A stretch of DNA of 64,000 nt from RFSX01 sp964591455 (GTDB taxonomy: Bacteria > Bacteroidota > Bacteroidia > Chitinophagales > Saprospiraceae), in assembly GCA_964591455.1 (NCBI GenBank), contig CAZQDZ010000023.1:4720-68719 (forward strand). Reading direction: 5' to 3'. A program made the translations under genes and the position numbers. Shown piece by piece: positions 18,637-28,086 of this stretch (positions are counted from its first letter, which is position 1; each line of letters opens with the position of its first letter). Under the pieces are notes generated by a model. The model worked only from the letters and a program-made list of their open reading frames with translations, was not told where the DNA came from and did not search any database.

Positions 18637-19227
18637 TCATTTACATTGGTCTTCTCTCAGCGCGGTTTTGTTGATATGGTTCCAGGCTTCATCCCCGACA
18701 GGCTTCGGAGATAACCTGAAAATGTAGAAGTGCTTATTTGTCTTATCACAATAATCATACTCTCCATTCACATTCAGTGTAATCATCTCTGATGTAAAGA
18801 AGGCATCATAAAGCTTGATCTTTCCAGTATACTCTAGTTGTGATTTACTTATAGGCGATGAAATGAATACTGCATTTGTGAGTGGCACAGATAAGGTCGT
18901 ATCTCGATTAACAACCGTCATCAAACCATCAAAATACAATTCCAAATAGTACTCCAATTCTGTATCTGTCAATTTTTCTTCTAGATCAATTTTCCAAGCA
19001 AAAGCATAAGACCAAAAAAGGTCACTATCCACATCAGACCATCCTTTAGTAAATCTAACGTCTGCTACACCCTTGAAGTCAACCTTTGGGGCGAATGGTT
19101 TAGGAAATTCAAAGGCCTCTTTACGCCAGCTATCCTCAGTAATTACCAGATTGATATTGGGGTCATCTTGCGCTGTGGCAGACAGACTTGATAGTAATAT
19201 CATCAGGAAGAATAAGCGACTAATCAT
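18637..19227 (-). CDS. Secreted hypothetical protein
   Basis: 196 aa with a signal peptide (MISRLFFLMILLSSLSATAQ). The mature part carries SWRKEAFEFPKPFAPKVDFK and WSDVDSDLFWSYAFAWKID, suggesting a periplasmic beta-rich protein. No family recognised. Confidence 0.6.
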   Translation of the reverse strand: MISRLFFLMILLSSLSATAQDDPNINLVITEDSWRKEAFEFPKPFAPKVDFKGVADVRFTKGWSDVDSDLFWSYAFAWKIDLEEKLTDTELEYYLELYFDGLMTVVNRDTTLSVPLTNAVFISSPISKSQLEYTGKIKLYDAFFTSEMITLNVNGEYDYCDKTNKHFYIFRLSPKPVGDEAWNHINKTALREDQCK

Positions 19228-19346
19228 TTTGTAAGATTATTTTAATCCTTAGAGAGAACGGGGTATCGCTATGATTGTTTATAAACAACACATAGAAGTT
19301 TGTACTTTGGACGTACGATATCTAATAACTTTAAATGATTCAGTAA

Positions 19347-19727
19347 ATGGGAATGCAAGTCACTGCCGAAAAGAATGAAAAAATAGGGAATCTTATTTTT
19401 AGTTCTATCTACCCGCTCTATTTAAATCGACTGGAAAAAAATGGCAGAACCAAAGAAGAGTTTCACCAAGTGATAGAATGGTTCACTGGGTATAACGAAG
19501 CTAAGCTGCAGAAATTCATAGACAAAAAAGTTGATTTCAAAACCTTTTTTGCTAAAGCGAAAATTCATCCTAATGCACACATGATTAAAGGTGTTGTGTG
19601 TGGCTACAGAATTGAAGAGATTCCTGAAGAATTCGAATTATATAGACAATGTCGAAGTTTTGAAAAATTGATAGATGAGTTAGCGAGGGGAAGGAAGATG
19701 GAGAAGATTCTTAGAAAGGAAAAGTAG
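19347..19727 (+). CDS. DUF2200 family protein
   Basis: 126 aa cytoplasmic protein with the DUF2200 features IYPLYLNRLEKNGRTKEE and FAKAKIHPNAHMIKGVVCGY, followed by R-x-E-x-I. The family is of unknown function and usually this size. The start at 19347 (MGMQVTAEKN) could instead be the second Met two codons in. The SRPBCC gene begins 34 bp downstream on the same strand. Confidence 0.75.
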   Translation: MGMQVTAEKNEKIGNLIFSSIYPLYLNRLEKNGRTKEEFHQVIEWFTGYNEAKLQKFIDKKVDFKTFFAKAKIHPNAHMIKGVVCGYRIEEIPEEFELYRQCRSFEKLIDELARGRKMEKILRKEK

Positions 19728-19761
19728 TGGTTTTATAAATACAAACTAAGATGATATTACG

Positions 19762-20202
19762 ATGACGTTAACTTCTAAAGCAAATATTCAAATACTTAAA
19801 AAACCAACTGAGGTTTATGAGACAATCATCAACCCTAGTCACCTGACTCAGTTCTTTATCAGTGAAAGCTCAGGGCCATTAGAAACTGGCAAAGAAGTTC
19901 TATGGAAGTTCCCAGAATTTGATGACCGATTCCCCATCACTCAGGTAAAGACGGAGACCAATAAGTTAATTTCTTTTGTATGGGATCCTGAGACAGTCGT
20001 CACCATTAAGTTAGATGCATTTAAAGACGATAGTACGGTAGTCCATGTAACGGAGGGACCTAAAGAGTTATCTGATGATAATCTTAATTGGCTTATTAGT
20101 AACACTGGAGGATGGTCTAATTTTCTTGCCTGTATGAAAGCTTATTTGGAATATGGGGTGAGTCTTAGAAAAGGAGCCTATGACTTTATGAAACCTGAAT
20201 AA
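19762..20202 (+). CDS. SRPBCC (AHSA1/polyketide-cyclase-like) domain protein
   Basis: 146 aa filling a single START-like SRPBCC domain: VYETIINPSHLTQFF at the start, WKFPEFDDRFPITQV in the middle and the C-terminal NLNWLISNTGGWSNFLACMK helix typical of AHSA1-like proteins. These bind hydrophobic ligands; the specific ligand is unknown. It follows the DUF2200 gene and converges with the pirin gene. Confidence 0.75.
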   Translation: MTLTSKANIQILKKPTEVYETIINPSHLTQFFISESSGPLETGKEVLWKFPEFDDRFPITQVKTETNKLISFVWDPETVVTIKLDAFKDDSTVVHVTEGPKELSDDNLNWLISNTGGWSNFLACMKAYLEYGVSLRKGAYDFMKPE

Positions 20203-20222
20203 TCACTAATAGGCTAAGTCTC

Positions 20223-21089
20223 CTAGCCCAACTTCATAGGGACATCCATCAATAAGACTTTGGCATCACTATCCGCAGTAATAATGATCTCTTCCGTTTC
20301 CCAAAGACCAAAACCATCCCTTTGTTCCAAAGCTTGGTCTTCTATAGTGACCGACCCTTCAAGTATAAATGCATAGACACCATTACCTTTATCCTTTATA
20401 GTGTATGTGGTGTCACATCCTTTCTCTAGATAACCTATATGGAACCAAGCATTCTGATGAGCCCACACGCCGTCATCCTCTGGAGAGGGAGATAAAACTT
20501 GGAAAAACTGATTTTGAAGCGCCGTCTTTTCTAACTTAATCTGATCATATCGGGGTGTCACATTCTTCTTATTGGGAAACATCCATATTTGCAAAAACTT
20601 GACGGCTGCATTACTATTCTTATTCTTCTCACTATGATAAATGCCCGTGCCTGCACTCATGACTTGGACATCACCTTGCTCTATAACGGCCACATTCCCC
20701 ATGCTGTCCTCGTGCTGTAGAGCCCCTTCAAGTGGAATAGAAATGATCTCCATATTATCATGCGGGTGGGTATTAAAACCTCTCCCACCTGCTACAACGT
20801 CATCGTTGAGTACTCTAAGCACACCAAAATTCATTCGCTCTGGATTTCTATAGTTAGCAAAGCTGAAAGTATGATGCGTATCCAACCAACCATGATTAGC
20901 ATGTCCTCTAGTGCTGGCTTTGTGTAGTACTGATTTCACTGTCCTTGTTTCACGGTTAGGTAAATGATTGAAGCCTACTTGATTCATTAATTTGTCATAA
21001 GTAGACGCCTCTTCCTTGATTAGCTTTTTAGAACCAGCAAGGGCTGCTGCACTCAATAATGATTTCTTAATAAAGTCCTTTCTATCCAT
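20223..21089 (-). CDS. Pirin-family bicupin protein with exported leader
   Basis: 288 aa. Residues about 48-285 are a pirin bicupin: the TRGHANHGWLDTHHTFSFA opening, the metal-site motif FNTHPHDNMEIIS and a later GTGIYHSE. The metal-binding His and Glu residues of YhhW/quercetinase-like pirins appear present. Unusually for pirin, it begins with a leader (DRKDFIKKSLLSAAALAG) resembling a Tat signal of the RK type, so it may be exported. Oxidative cleavage of a flavonoid-like compound is possible but not shown. Confidence 0.8.
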   Translation of the reverse strand: MDRKDFIKKSLLSAAALAGSKKLIKEEASTYDKLMNQVGFNHLPNRETRTVKSVLHKASTRGHANHGWLDTHHTFSFANYRNPERMNFGVLRVLNDDVVAGGRGFNTHPHDNMEIISIPLEGALQHEDSMGNVAVIEQGDVQVMSAGTGIYHSEKNKNSNAAVKFLQIWMFPNKKNVTPRYDQIKLEKTALQNQFFQVLSPSPEDDGVWAHQNAWFHIGYLEKGCDTTYTIKDKGNGVYAFILEGSVTIEDQALEQRDGFGLWETEEIIITADSDAKVLLMDVPMKLG

Positions 21090-21780
21090 TTTTTTTCAAT
21101 ATTACTATAGGAATCTACTATGATGCAAGATAACAAGACAAGCTCCTTAAGTCAATTCTTAGAACCAATCAATTTTAAAATTGCGGAAAGCCAAACAGTT
21201 TACATTGTAGGGCTTTTGTAGCGTTTCGTACAGTGCTTGTAGGTGTTTTTGTTGTCTTAGCAATACCAAACTCAGGCCTTGACTAAAGGTATTACTTAAT
21301 TTTAAAAATGACTATTATCTACTATACTCTATTAATAAAGCAAGCCTTCCCTACGCTTTACCAGACTTATACTCAACTGACACTAGACATATTTCGAGAA
21401 CAAAGATTGGAGCGACAAGCTATCCCTGTCTCTCAAATAAACCCATATTTCGACTCAAGAAAAAACGAAAGAGGAATATAATTGGCAGCAAATAAAATGA
21501 GTTACAGCAAAGTGACTAAGTGCTGTTTTCAGAATAATTGATGTCGATAAAAAATACGTGAGAATATTTTCTCCTCTTAACTGAGAAGAAGTATTAGCTG
21601 CACATACTCTGCATGTGTGGCTTTTTTCTGATTATATAATTGATTGTTATTGCCATCAAACAATAGTCCCAGAGGGACGACATCTTTATAATATAATCAA
21701 ACAACCAAAATCCAAGCGCCGTAGGTGCGACACACTCACACACCGTAACCTCTTACCAAATGCTCAAAAAACCACAGCAC
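21090..21780. repeat. Intergenic region with REP-like repeat copy
   Basis: No gene seen in 690 bp. At 21663-21733 lies a unit ATAGTCCCAGAGGGACGACA ... TCCAAGCGCCGTAGGTGCGA that recurs at 26268-26335. Palindromes TCCCAGAGGGA and CACATACTCTGCATGTGTG (about 21600) fit short REP-like hairpins. The remainder, 21090-21595, is AT-rich without recognisable features. Confidence 0.65.
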
Positions 21781-22353
21781 TCATCTAATCACAGAAAATC
21801 CAATATGTGAGTTACCTGTTTCCTTATCTACAAATAACTCTCGGCTAGGTTGGGTGCCATTACAGGTTTTGGTATTGCACAAGTAAGATCCCCCTGCTAA
21901 TCTTATGAATCCTTTCCTATTCTCCGTCGTAGTGATTTCCCACGTATTACCTATAATATTACTTTGAGTAAGTCTATATATACGATCTGAATCTTGATTG
22001 ATGTGTCGTTTGTCATTCTCTACTAAGGTCCAATACTCCTCATAGCTAGGCAGCCGAGTATTCGTCCAGTTACAATAAGCCAACGCATCATTATAACTTA
22101 CTTGAGTAACTGGATATCCATGCTGTGACGAATCTACTCCGTTAGGAATCTGCCATGTCAAACTACTGTCTACTCTAAAATTATATACATCTTCCTGTAT
22201 AACAGACCAGCCATATCTTTCAGCATCTGTTACATATTCTGTCGCCGCTACAAACGCTTCAAAATCCTCTACACTTACCAGCATAAGCTTTTCATCTTCA
22301 GCACAACCCATACACAGGCTTACAATTAATATGAATGCTAATTTTCTCCTCAT
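21781..22353 (-). CDS. Small FGE/sulfatase-modifying-factor-like lipoprotein
   Basis: 190 aa with a lipoprotein signal (lipobox CMGC). The domain follows formylglycine-generating-enzyme order: PVTQVSYNDALAYCNWTNTR, LPSYEEYW, GNTWEITTT, then GGSYLCNTKTC and IGFSVIR. The C-x4-C pair in YLCNTKTC lines up with the catalytic copper-binding cysteines of FGE. It is shorter than typical FGE (about 280-300 aa), so it may be a structural or binding relative. No sulfatase gene is nearby. Confidence 0.7.
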   Translation of the reverse strand: MRRKLAFILIVSLCMGCAEDEKLMLVSVEDFEAFVAATEYVTDAERYGWSVIQEDVYNFRVDSSLTWQIPNGVDSSQHGYPVTQVSYNDALAYCNWTNTRLPSYEEYWTLVENDKRHINQDSDRIYRLTQSNIIGNTWEITTTENRKGFIRLAGGSYLCNTKTCNGTQPSRELFVDKETGNSHIGFSVIR

Positions 22354-22414
22354 CTAGATATAAAATTAACATCATATCCCTTTTCTAAGCCAATATTTTA
22401 TACCTTAAGACTCC

Positions 22415-23476
22415 ATGAAATCTTTAAGAATAAATACACTTCTTTTCATTTTGACTATCCCGTTTATGGTCACTGCTCAGTATAGCATAACTGGCCAAAT
22501 CACAGACTCAGCTAATAAATATGCTACAGTTGTTCTAGAATATGTACCAAATTCAGATAAGTTGAATACGGTAGACATAAATAATCTTATCAAAACAGTA
22601 CCGATAGATAGTTTGGGACGATTTACTATATCAGGGATTGACTTAATAGAAGAAAAATCACTATACCGACTCTCATTGAATAAAAGTAGAGTCGCTATAG
22701 GTATATCAAATGGCCTTGCCAAAAATCATATTCTATTAGCCTTAAATAATAATAGTCAAATCCAATTATCAGACTGCCAAGATGTTTCTAATTCTTTTGA
22801 CCAATGTTCAATAACAGGAGATCCAGAATCTAATGTTATACAACAAGTCTATGAGCAAATCTGGAAACCCGTATTATTGGAATATAAAGATGAAAAAGGC
22901 AGAGTTTCAGATAGACGAGAGATGTTTATAGAAGATAAACTGATTAAGGACTATAAACAATTTGCGGATACGACTCAATTTATGTTGGCAGGCTTAGTCG
23001 CTTTAGGGTCAATAATAAACTTAGAAGAAGAATATAAAATTGACCCTGAGTATTACCATAACTTCGTTTCGAAATGGCAAAAGACAGAAAAAGAAAGCAG
23101 TTATCTCAATTATTTCAAGAAGAAAATAAACCTCTATAAAGCCATCCACTTTGAAGATGCGGCTAAAGAAAGTACCCTCAGTTGGATCACATATTTGCTA
23201 GGTACTATGCTCCTAGCCGCCATAGGTTACATCATTTATCTACGTAGACAACTCCAGAGAACACTGCAGAAAGAAACAAAAGTGGTTTCTTTTAATTTTG
23301 ACCTCCTATCAAAGAAAGAAAAAGAGGTCGCGGACCTCATGGTGCAAGGATTATCTAATAAAGAAATCGCTTCTTCCCTATTTATAGAGACCAATACTGT
23401 CAAAAGTCATGTCACTAAAATCTTTCAAAAACTCAACATTCGTTCTCGTCAAGAATTGCTGAGAGCAATAAAATAG
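22415..23476 (+). CDS. Membrane-tethered LuxR-type transcription regulator
   Basis: 353 aa with an unusual order: signal peptide (ending MVTAQ), a periplasmic region of about 230 residues beginning YSITGQITDSANKY (DUF4369/thioredoxin-partner-like), one transmembrane helix (about 260-282), then a cytoplasmic LuxR HTH (about 298-350) with LSKKEKEVADLMVQGLSNKE and TVKSHVTKIFQKL. It probably senses an envelope signal and acts on DNA from the membrane. Its target is unknown; a secreted 125-aa protein is encoded directly downstream. Confidence 0.8.
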   Translation: MKSLRINTLLFILTIPFMVTAQYSITGQITDSANKYATVVLEYVPNSDKLNTVDINNLIKTVPIDSLGRFTISGIDLIEEKSLYRLSLNKSRVAIGISNGLAKNHILLALNNNSQIQLSDCQDVSNSFDQCSITGDPESNVIQQVYEQIWKPVLLEYKDEKGRVSDRREMFIEDKLIKDYKQFADTTQFMLAGLVALGSIINLEEEYKIDPEYYHNFVSKWQKTEKESSYLNYFKKKINLYKAIHFEDAAKESTLSWITYLLGTMLLAAIGYIIYLRRQLQRTLQKETKVVSFNFDLLSKKEKEVADLMVQGLSNKEIASSLFIETNTVKSHVTKIFQKLNIRSRQELLRAIK

Positions 23477-23589
23477 GGGACTAATACCTTTTTCATACCC
23501 GTACTAAGTACTTTTATAGACCCCAAAAAATAGCTCAAAGAGAAGGCAGCAGCTACCTTGCAATCATTATTCACTTATAAACAATCACC

Positions 23590-23967
23590 ATGTCTACTTT
23601 AATCAAAAGCATCGTTTTCCTTCTATTTTCAATCAGTCTTTTTGCTCAACAGCCAATCATAACTGAGGACTATATAGAAGTTAAGTTTACAAATGAAACG
23701 ACTCAACAAAATCTCAGCGATATCAAAACAGCTCTAAAAGAACGCAACATAGATATCGAATATACAGAGACTACCTTCGATAAGACTGGCCAATTAGAGG
23801 GCATTTCTTTTAAGGTAGATTGTAACGATGGGTATAGTGGTTCCGCATCTATGAGTACTAAGGGTATTGTGGGTCTACTAACGGATTTGGATGTCGGTTT
23901 CTACAGAGACTATCGAGAGAATAGTAGTAGTTCCTTTGGAAGCGGCACATTTGAATCCAAGAAATAA
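23590..23967 (+). CDS. Small secreted hypothetical protein
   Basis: 125 aa with a signal peptide (MSTLIKSIVFLLFSISLFAQ). The mature part reads like a small beta-alpha domain (LSDIKTALKERNIDIEYTET, then LEGISFKVDCNDGYSGSAS) and ends in a Ser-rich tail. It lies 113 bp after the membrane LuxR gene, so it may be its target, but this is only context. Confidence 0.55.
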   Translation: MSTLIKSIVFLLFSISLFAQQPIITEDYIEVKFTNETTQQNLSDIKTALKERNIDIEYTETTFDKTGQLEGISFKVDCNDGYSGSASMSTKGIVGLLTDLDVGFYRDYRENSSSSFGSGTFESKK

Positions 23968-24018
23968 ACATGATAATAGTCGACTTACTTCTGTGTGGGA
24001 AACTATGCAGAAGTAAGT

Positions 24019-24711
24019 TTATCCCATTCTCAACCAGCCAACCACATCATCGGCATTAATGGTATAAGTCCCGTTGCTTTTAACCAATGGGAATCTTCCT
24101 CGGCTTGGATTCCTCGAACCAGGATTCTGCTGAACAAATTCGACAGCATCGTTCGTCACATTTGTGACTATAAACAAGTGGCCAAAGCTGTTAAAGGAAG
24201 AAGGACCAATAACTACCAAATCATCTGCTTTTGGCTTTTCTCTAGATCCATTCCGAAACTGATACATGCCTCTGGCACGATTGAGCTGGCCATCTCCAAG
24301 ACTATTGTCGAAGAAATCCTTTGCATGCCCATAACTGTCTGGCATCTTATGCTTGTATGCCTCGTAATAGAAGCGCTTGGCAAATTCCACACATTGATAT
24401 TTTAGCCCCAAATTATATCCATCCGAAGTCAGATTTCTACCTGACACGTTGGTAACATTGCCATTATAATAAACTTTGACACCTTTATAACTATCTATAA
24501 CCTGACCTGTATTATACTTAGAATTAGAACTCTTGCGATTGCTTTTGGTCTTATTTGTAGTAGTTTTTGAAGTTGTTTTATTACTGGAGAACTTTTCCTT
24601 TATACTGCTAAAATCAAAGTCTGGCAACGCTATACCTCCCATTATATACAAACCCAGCCCGCCAAACAGCAGTACAATTATAGCTATAGACTTCACTTGT
24701 GCACTCTTCAT
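24019..24711 (-). CDS. CHAP-domain amidase, membrane anchored
   Basis: 230 aa: an N-terminal transmembrane helix (about 8-26), a Lys/Ser/Thr-rich linker (KTTSKTTTNKTKSNRKSSN) and a CHAP domain. The catalytic Cys is in KYQCVEFAKRFYYEAYK, the His in SFGHLFIVTNV and the Asn/Asp position follows in VEFVQQNPGS. It is likely a peptidoglycan amidase or endopeptidase held on the periplasmic side. Confidence 0.8.
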   Translation of the reverse strand: MKSAQVKSIAIIVLLFGGLGLYIMGGIALPDFDFSSIKEKFSSNKTTSKTTTNKTKSNRKSSNSKYNTGQVIDSYKGVKVYYNGNVTNVSGRNLTSDGYNLGLKYQCVEFAKRFYYEAYKHKMPDSYGHAKDFFDNSLGDGQLNRARGMYQFRNGSREKPKADDLVVIGPSSFNSFGHLFIVTNVTNDAVEFVQQNPGSRNPSRGRFPLVKSNGTYTINADDVVGWLRMG

Positions 24712-24886
24712 CTCAAATTCATATTATAAAATGTACAATATATAAAACGTCAAAAATAACCTCTTGTCCCACTCGATGCTAATCCCTTAACTTAATTATT
24801 GAAAATCTAAAGCTCATTTAGGTGTGATGACTATCTCAAGCAGATGTTCTACCTTTGTCGGCATAATAAAAGCGCAAATTATGCAT

Positions 24887-26086
24887 CAAAATGGCACACC
24901 TACAACGGCAAGGGTTGATAAATTTCAATATCACGACTACTACAATGTAGACGAGTTATTATCAGAGGACCATCTTATCGCCAGAGCGGCTGTAAGAGAC
25001 TGGGTAAAACAAGAGGTAACGCCTATAATAGAAGACTTTGCAGAGCGGGCAGAATGTCCACACCACCTCTTCAAGGGGTTAGCGGATATAGGCGCCTTTG
25101 GGCCCAGCCTTCCTATGGAATATGGTGGCGGTGGCATGGATGAAATTGCTTATGGTATCATCATGCAAGAATTGGAAAGAGGAGATTCAGGCGTCAGAAG
25201 TATGGCTTCTGTCCAGGGTTCACTCGTCATGTATCCTATATATCGATTTGGCTCTGAGGCGCAAAAGCAAAAGTACTTACCTAAGTTAGGGTCTGGTGAG
25301 ATGATCGGCTGTTTTGGATTGACAGAGCCTGATCATGGATCTAATCCAGGGGGTATGATTACCTACTTCAAAGAAGATGGTGACCATATCATACTGAATG
25401 GTGCTAAGATGTGGATTACTAATAGTCCAGTAGCAGATATGGCCGTGGTATGGGCCAAAGATCCTGAAGGTAAAATTAGAGGGGTCATAGTAGATAAAGA
25501 TACACCAGGATTTTCTGCTCCAGAAATACATGGCAAATGGTCTTTACGTGCAAGTATAACTGGAGAATTAGTCTTTGAAGATTGCCGTGTGCCTAAGTCA
25601 AATATTCTTCCTGAAGTAGCCGGACTCAAAGGACCACTCTCTTGCCTTTCTAAAGCCAGATATGGTATCGCATGGGGCGCCATCGGTGCAGCATTAGATT
25701 GCTACGATTCTGCGCTTAGATACAGTATGGAACGCATACAGTTTGACAAGCCATTAGCTCAGTTCCAACTGACACAGAAAAAGCTGGCGGAGATGATCAC
25801 TGAAATCACCAAAGCACAATTATTAGCTTGGCGACTAGGGACGCTTGCCAATGAAGGCAAGGCCTCTCCCGCTCAGATATCCATGGCAAAAAGAAACAAT
25901 GTCCATATGGCATTGGAGATAGCTCGGGAAGCCAGGCAAATTCATGGCGGAATGGGTATCACCAATGAGTATCCTATTATGAGGCATATGATGAATCTGG
26001 AAACAGTCCTGACTTACGAAGGCACGCATGACATTCATTTACTGATTACAGGAATGGATGTTACGGGATTAAATGCGTTTAAATAG
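24887..26086 (+). CDS. gcdH: Glutaryl-CoA dehydrogenase-like acyl-CoA dehydrogenase
   Basis: About 399 aa when started at MHQNGTPTTARVDK (24887); a longer frame reaches 24824. The sequence matches glutaryl-CoA dehydrogenases: GLTEPDHGSNPGGM, the flavin-binding GAKMWITNSPVADM, and the catalytic glutamate in TYEGTHDIH. It would oxidise glutaryl-CoA to crotonyl-CoA in lysine/tryptophan breakdown using FAD. No other genes of that pathway are adjacent. Confidence 0.88.
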   Translation, partial: QNGTPTTARVDKFQYHDYYNVDELLSEDHLIARAAVRDWVKQEVTPIIEDFAERAECPHHLFKGLADIGAFGPSLPMEYGGGGMDEIAYGIIMQELERGDSGVRSMASVQGSLVMYPIYRFGSEAQKQKYLPKLGSGEMIGCFGLTEPDHGSNPGGMITYFKEDGDHIILNGAKMWITNSPVADMAVVWAKDPEGKIRGVIVDKDTPGFSAPEIHGKWSLRASITGELVFEDCRVPKSNILPEVAGLKGPLSCLSKARYGIAWGAIGAALDCYDSALRYSMERIQFDKPLAQFQLTQKKLAEMITEITKAQLLAWRLGTLANEGKASPAQISMAKRNNVHMALEIAREARQIHGGMGITNEYPIMRHMMNLETVLTYEGTHDIHLLITGMDVTGLNAFK

Positions 26087-26448
26087 GCTACTGTTAATTC
26101 TGATCTCTACCCTTCCTATAATGATGGCTGATAAGATAGACTGAAGAAGATGTCGCTCCTACGGAGCTACTGTCTTTCACAACCTCTAGATACTAAGCTT
26201 TCGCTCCTATCTATGGAGCTTTGAGAGTAGCTGTGTTGTAAAGTTATTGATTGTAGATTCATAGGGCATAGTCCCATGGGACGACAACTTTGTAATAAAA
26301 ATCCATTCTCATATCCAAGCGCCGTAGGTGTGACAAAAAATCACCGTTGGAGAAGACTCGCAGTCTCGAACCAGTTGAAAGGATGGTCTGGATTGCTTTA
26401 TCACCTAGCTAATACTTTTGTATATTGCTCACATAATAACTTTCTGAT
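26087..26448. repeat. Intergenic region with REP-like repeats
   Basis: Holds GCTCCTACGGAGC and GCTCCTATCTATGGAGC palindromes (26150-26225) and, at 26268-26335, the second copy of the ATAGTCCC...GCGCCGTAGGTGTGACA unit also found at 21663-21733. A TACTTTTG box at 26413-26420 matches the Bacteroidota -7 element and could serve comM; no good -33 box is seen. Confidence 0.6.
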
Positions 26449-28005
26449 ATGCTTGTAAAGACGTTTGCCGCAGCGGTCCAAGGAGTAGAAGCTCAAAAAA
26501 TCATTGTCGAAGTAAATGCAGGGGGTACTGTCGCCGCTGGTAAGCAAATGTTCTTTATGGTGGGTCTACCTGACAAAGCAGTCAGTGAAGGATTCCAACG
26601 GATAGAGGCTGCCGTCAAAAATGTAGGTTATAAGATGCCTCGGATGAAACTCGTGATTAATCTAGCCCCTGCCGACATTAGGAAAGAAGGGTCTGCATAC
26701 GACCTTCCCATATCACTTGGCATCCTAGGTGCTACCAAGCAAATAGAGTCAGAAAGTCTGGAGAAGTATATGATTATAGGTGAGCTGGCATTGGATGGTA
26801 GCCTACGTCCGATTAAAGGAGCGCTGCCTATCGCGATTCAGGCTCGTGTAGACAAAATGGATGGACTCATACTTCCTTATCAGAATGCAAGGGAAGCGGC
26901 TATCGTGGATGGCCTTAAAGTATATGGTGTCAAAACTATTATCGAAGCTATTTCTATTCTAGAGGGTAAGCCATCTATTCCCCCCTATGAATATGATACT
27001 CGGGAAGCATTCAAAGATCAAGTAAGTGATTACAAAGAAGACTTCTCAGATGTCAAAGGTCAGGAGAATATTAAGCGGTCACTAGAGATTGCCGCTGCGG
27101 GAGGCCATAATGTAATTTTGATTGGTCCGCCAGGCGCCGGAAAAACGATGCTTGCCAGGCGCTTGCCCTCTATTCTTCCCCCGCTAGATTTGTACGAGGC
27201 ACTGGAGACGACCAAGATACACTCAGTATCTGGCATCTTGGGATCCGAATCTTCTTTAGTGACACAGCGACCATTCAGGTCTCCTCATCATACCATTAGT
27301 GACGTAGCGTTAGTGGGTGGTGGCTCCAACCCTAATCCAGGAGAAATATCTTTAGCCCATAATGGCGTGCTATTCTTAGATGAGTTGCCGGAGTTCAAAA
27401 GGTCAGTGTTAGAAGTACTGCGACAACCTATGGAAGAGCGAAAAGTAACAATTTCACGGGCTAGAGTAACCGTAGATTATCCGTCAAGCTTTATGTTAGT
27501 CGCTTCTATGAATCCGTGTCCTTGTGGCTTCTATAATCATCCAGAAAAAGACTGTGTCTGTGGCGCAGGCGTCGTCAAAAAATACTTGAATAAAATATCT
27601 GGACCATTGCTAGACAGAATTGATTTGCATGTGGAGGTAACGCCAGTGTCTTATGACGAATTAGCAGAATTCCAACCCGCACAAATATCCAGTAAGGATA
27701 TTGCACAACGCGTGGTGGAAGCTCGAAAAATTCAAATAGAAAGATTCAAAAAATTCAAGGACATTCACTCTAATGCACAGATGCCTTCTCGGATGGTCAG
27801 AGAAGTATGTCAGATAAATACAGCTGGGCAAACACTTCTTAAGACGGCCATGACCAAACTACAACTATCTGCCAGAGCCTATGATCGTATTCTAAAAGTA
27901 GCCAGGACAGCAGCAGATTTAGGCAATAGTGAGGATATCAAAATAGAACATCTCGCAGAAGCTATCCAATACCGCAGCCTTGACAGAGAGGGATGGGCAG
28001 GCTAA
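26449..28005 (+). CDS. comM: YifB/ComM-type Mg-chelatase-like AAA+ helicase
   Basis: 518 aa, full length. An N-terminal Lon-substrate-like domain (VNAGGTVAAGKQMFFMVGLP, then LVINLAPADIRKEGSAYDLP) is followed by a Mg-chelatase AAA domain with Walker A GPPGAGKT, the GVLFLDELPEF Walker B region and a zinc-like cysteine cluster in NPCPCGFYNHPEKDCVCGAG. ComM helps integrate DNA by branch migration in natural transformation; outside competent species the role is less defined. Confidence 0.92.
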   Translation: MLVKTFAAAVQGVEAQKIIVEVNAGGTVAAGKQMFFMVGLPDKAVSEGFQRIEAAVKNVGYKMPRMKLVINLAPADIRKEGSAYDLPISLGILGATKQIESESLEKYMIIGELALDGSLRPIKGALPIAIQARVDKMDGLILPYQNAREAAIVDGLKVYGVKTIIEAISILEGKPSIPPYEYDTREAFKDQVSDYKEDFSDVKGQENIKRSLEIAAAGGHNVILIGPPGAGKTMLARRLPSILPPLDLYEALETTKIHSVSGILGSESSLVTQRPFRSPHHTISDVALVGGGSNPNPGEISLAHNGVLFLDELPEFKRSVLEVLRQPMEERKVTISRARVTVDYPSSFMLVASMNPCPCGFYNHPEKDCVCGAGVVKKYLNKISGPLLDRIDLHVEVTPVSYDELAEFQPAQISSKDIAQRVVEARKIQIERFKKFKDIHSNAQMPSRMVREVCQINTAGQTLLKTAMTKLQLSARAYDRILKVARTAADLGNSEDIKIEHLAEAIQYRSLDREGWAG

Positions 28006-28086
28006 TAAGGTCAAACAATTTACTTTTAATTTGATACTAAACAATATGAACCTCTTTTTTGAGTTAGAATAATAAACCTAACTCGA

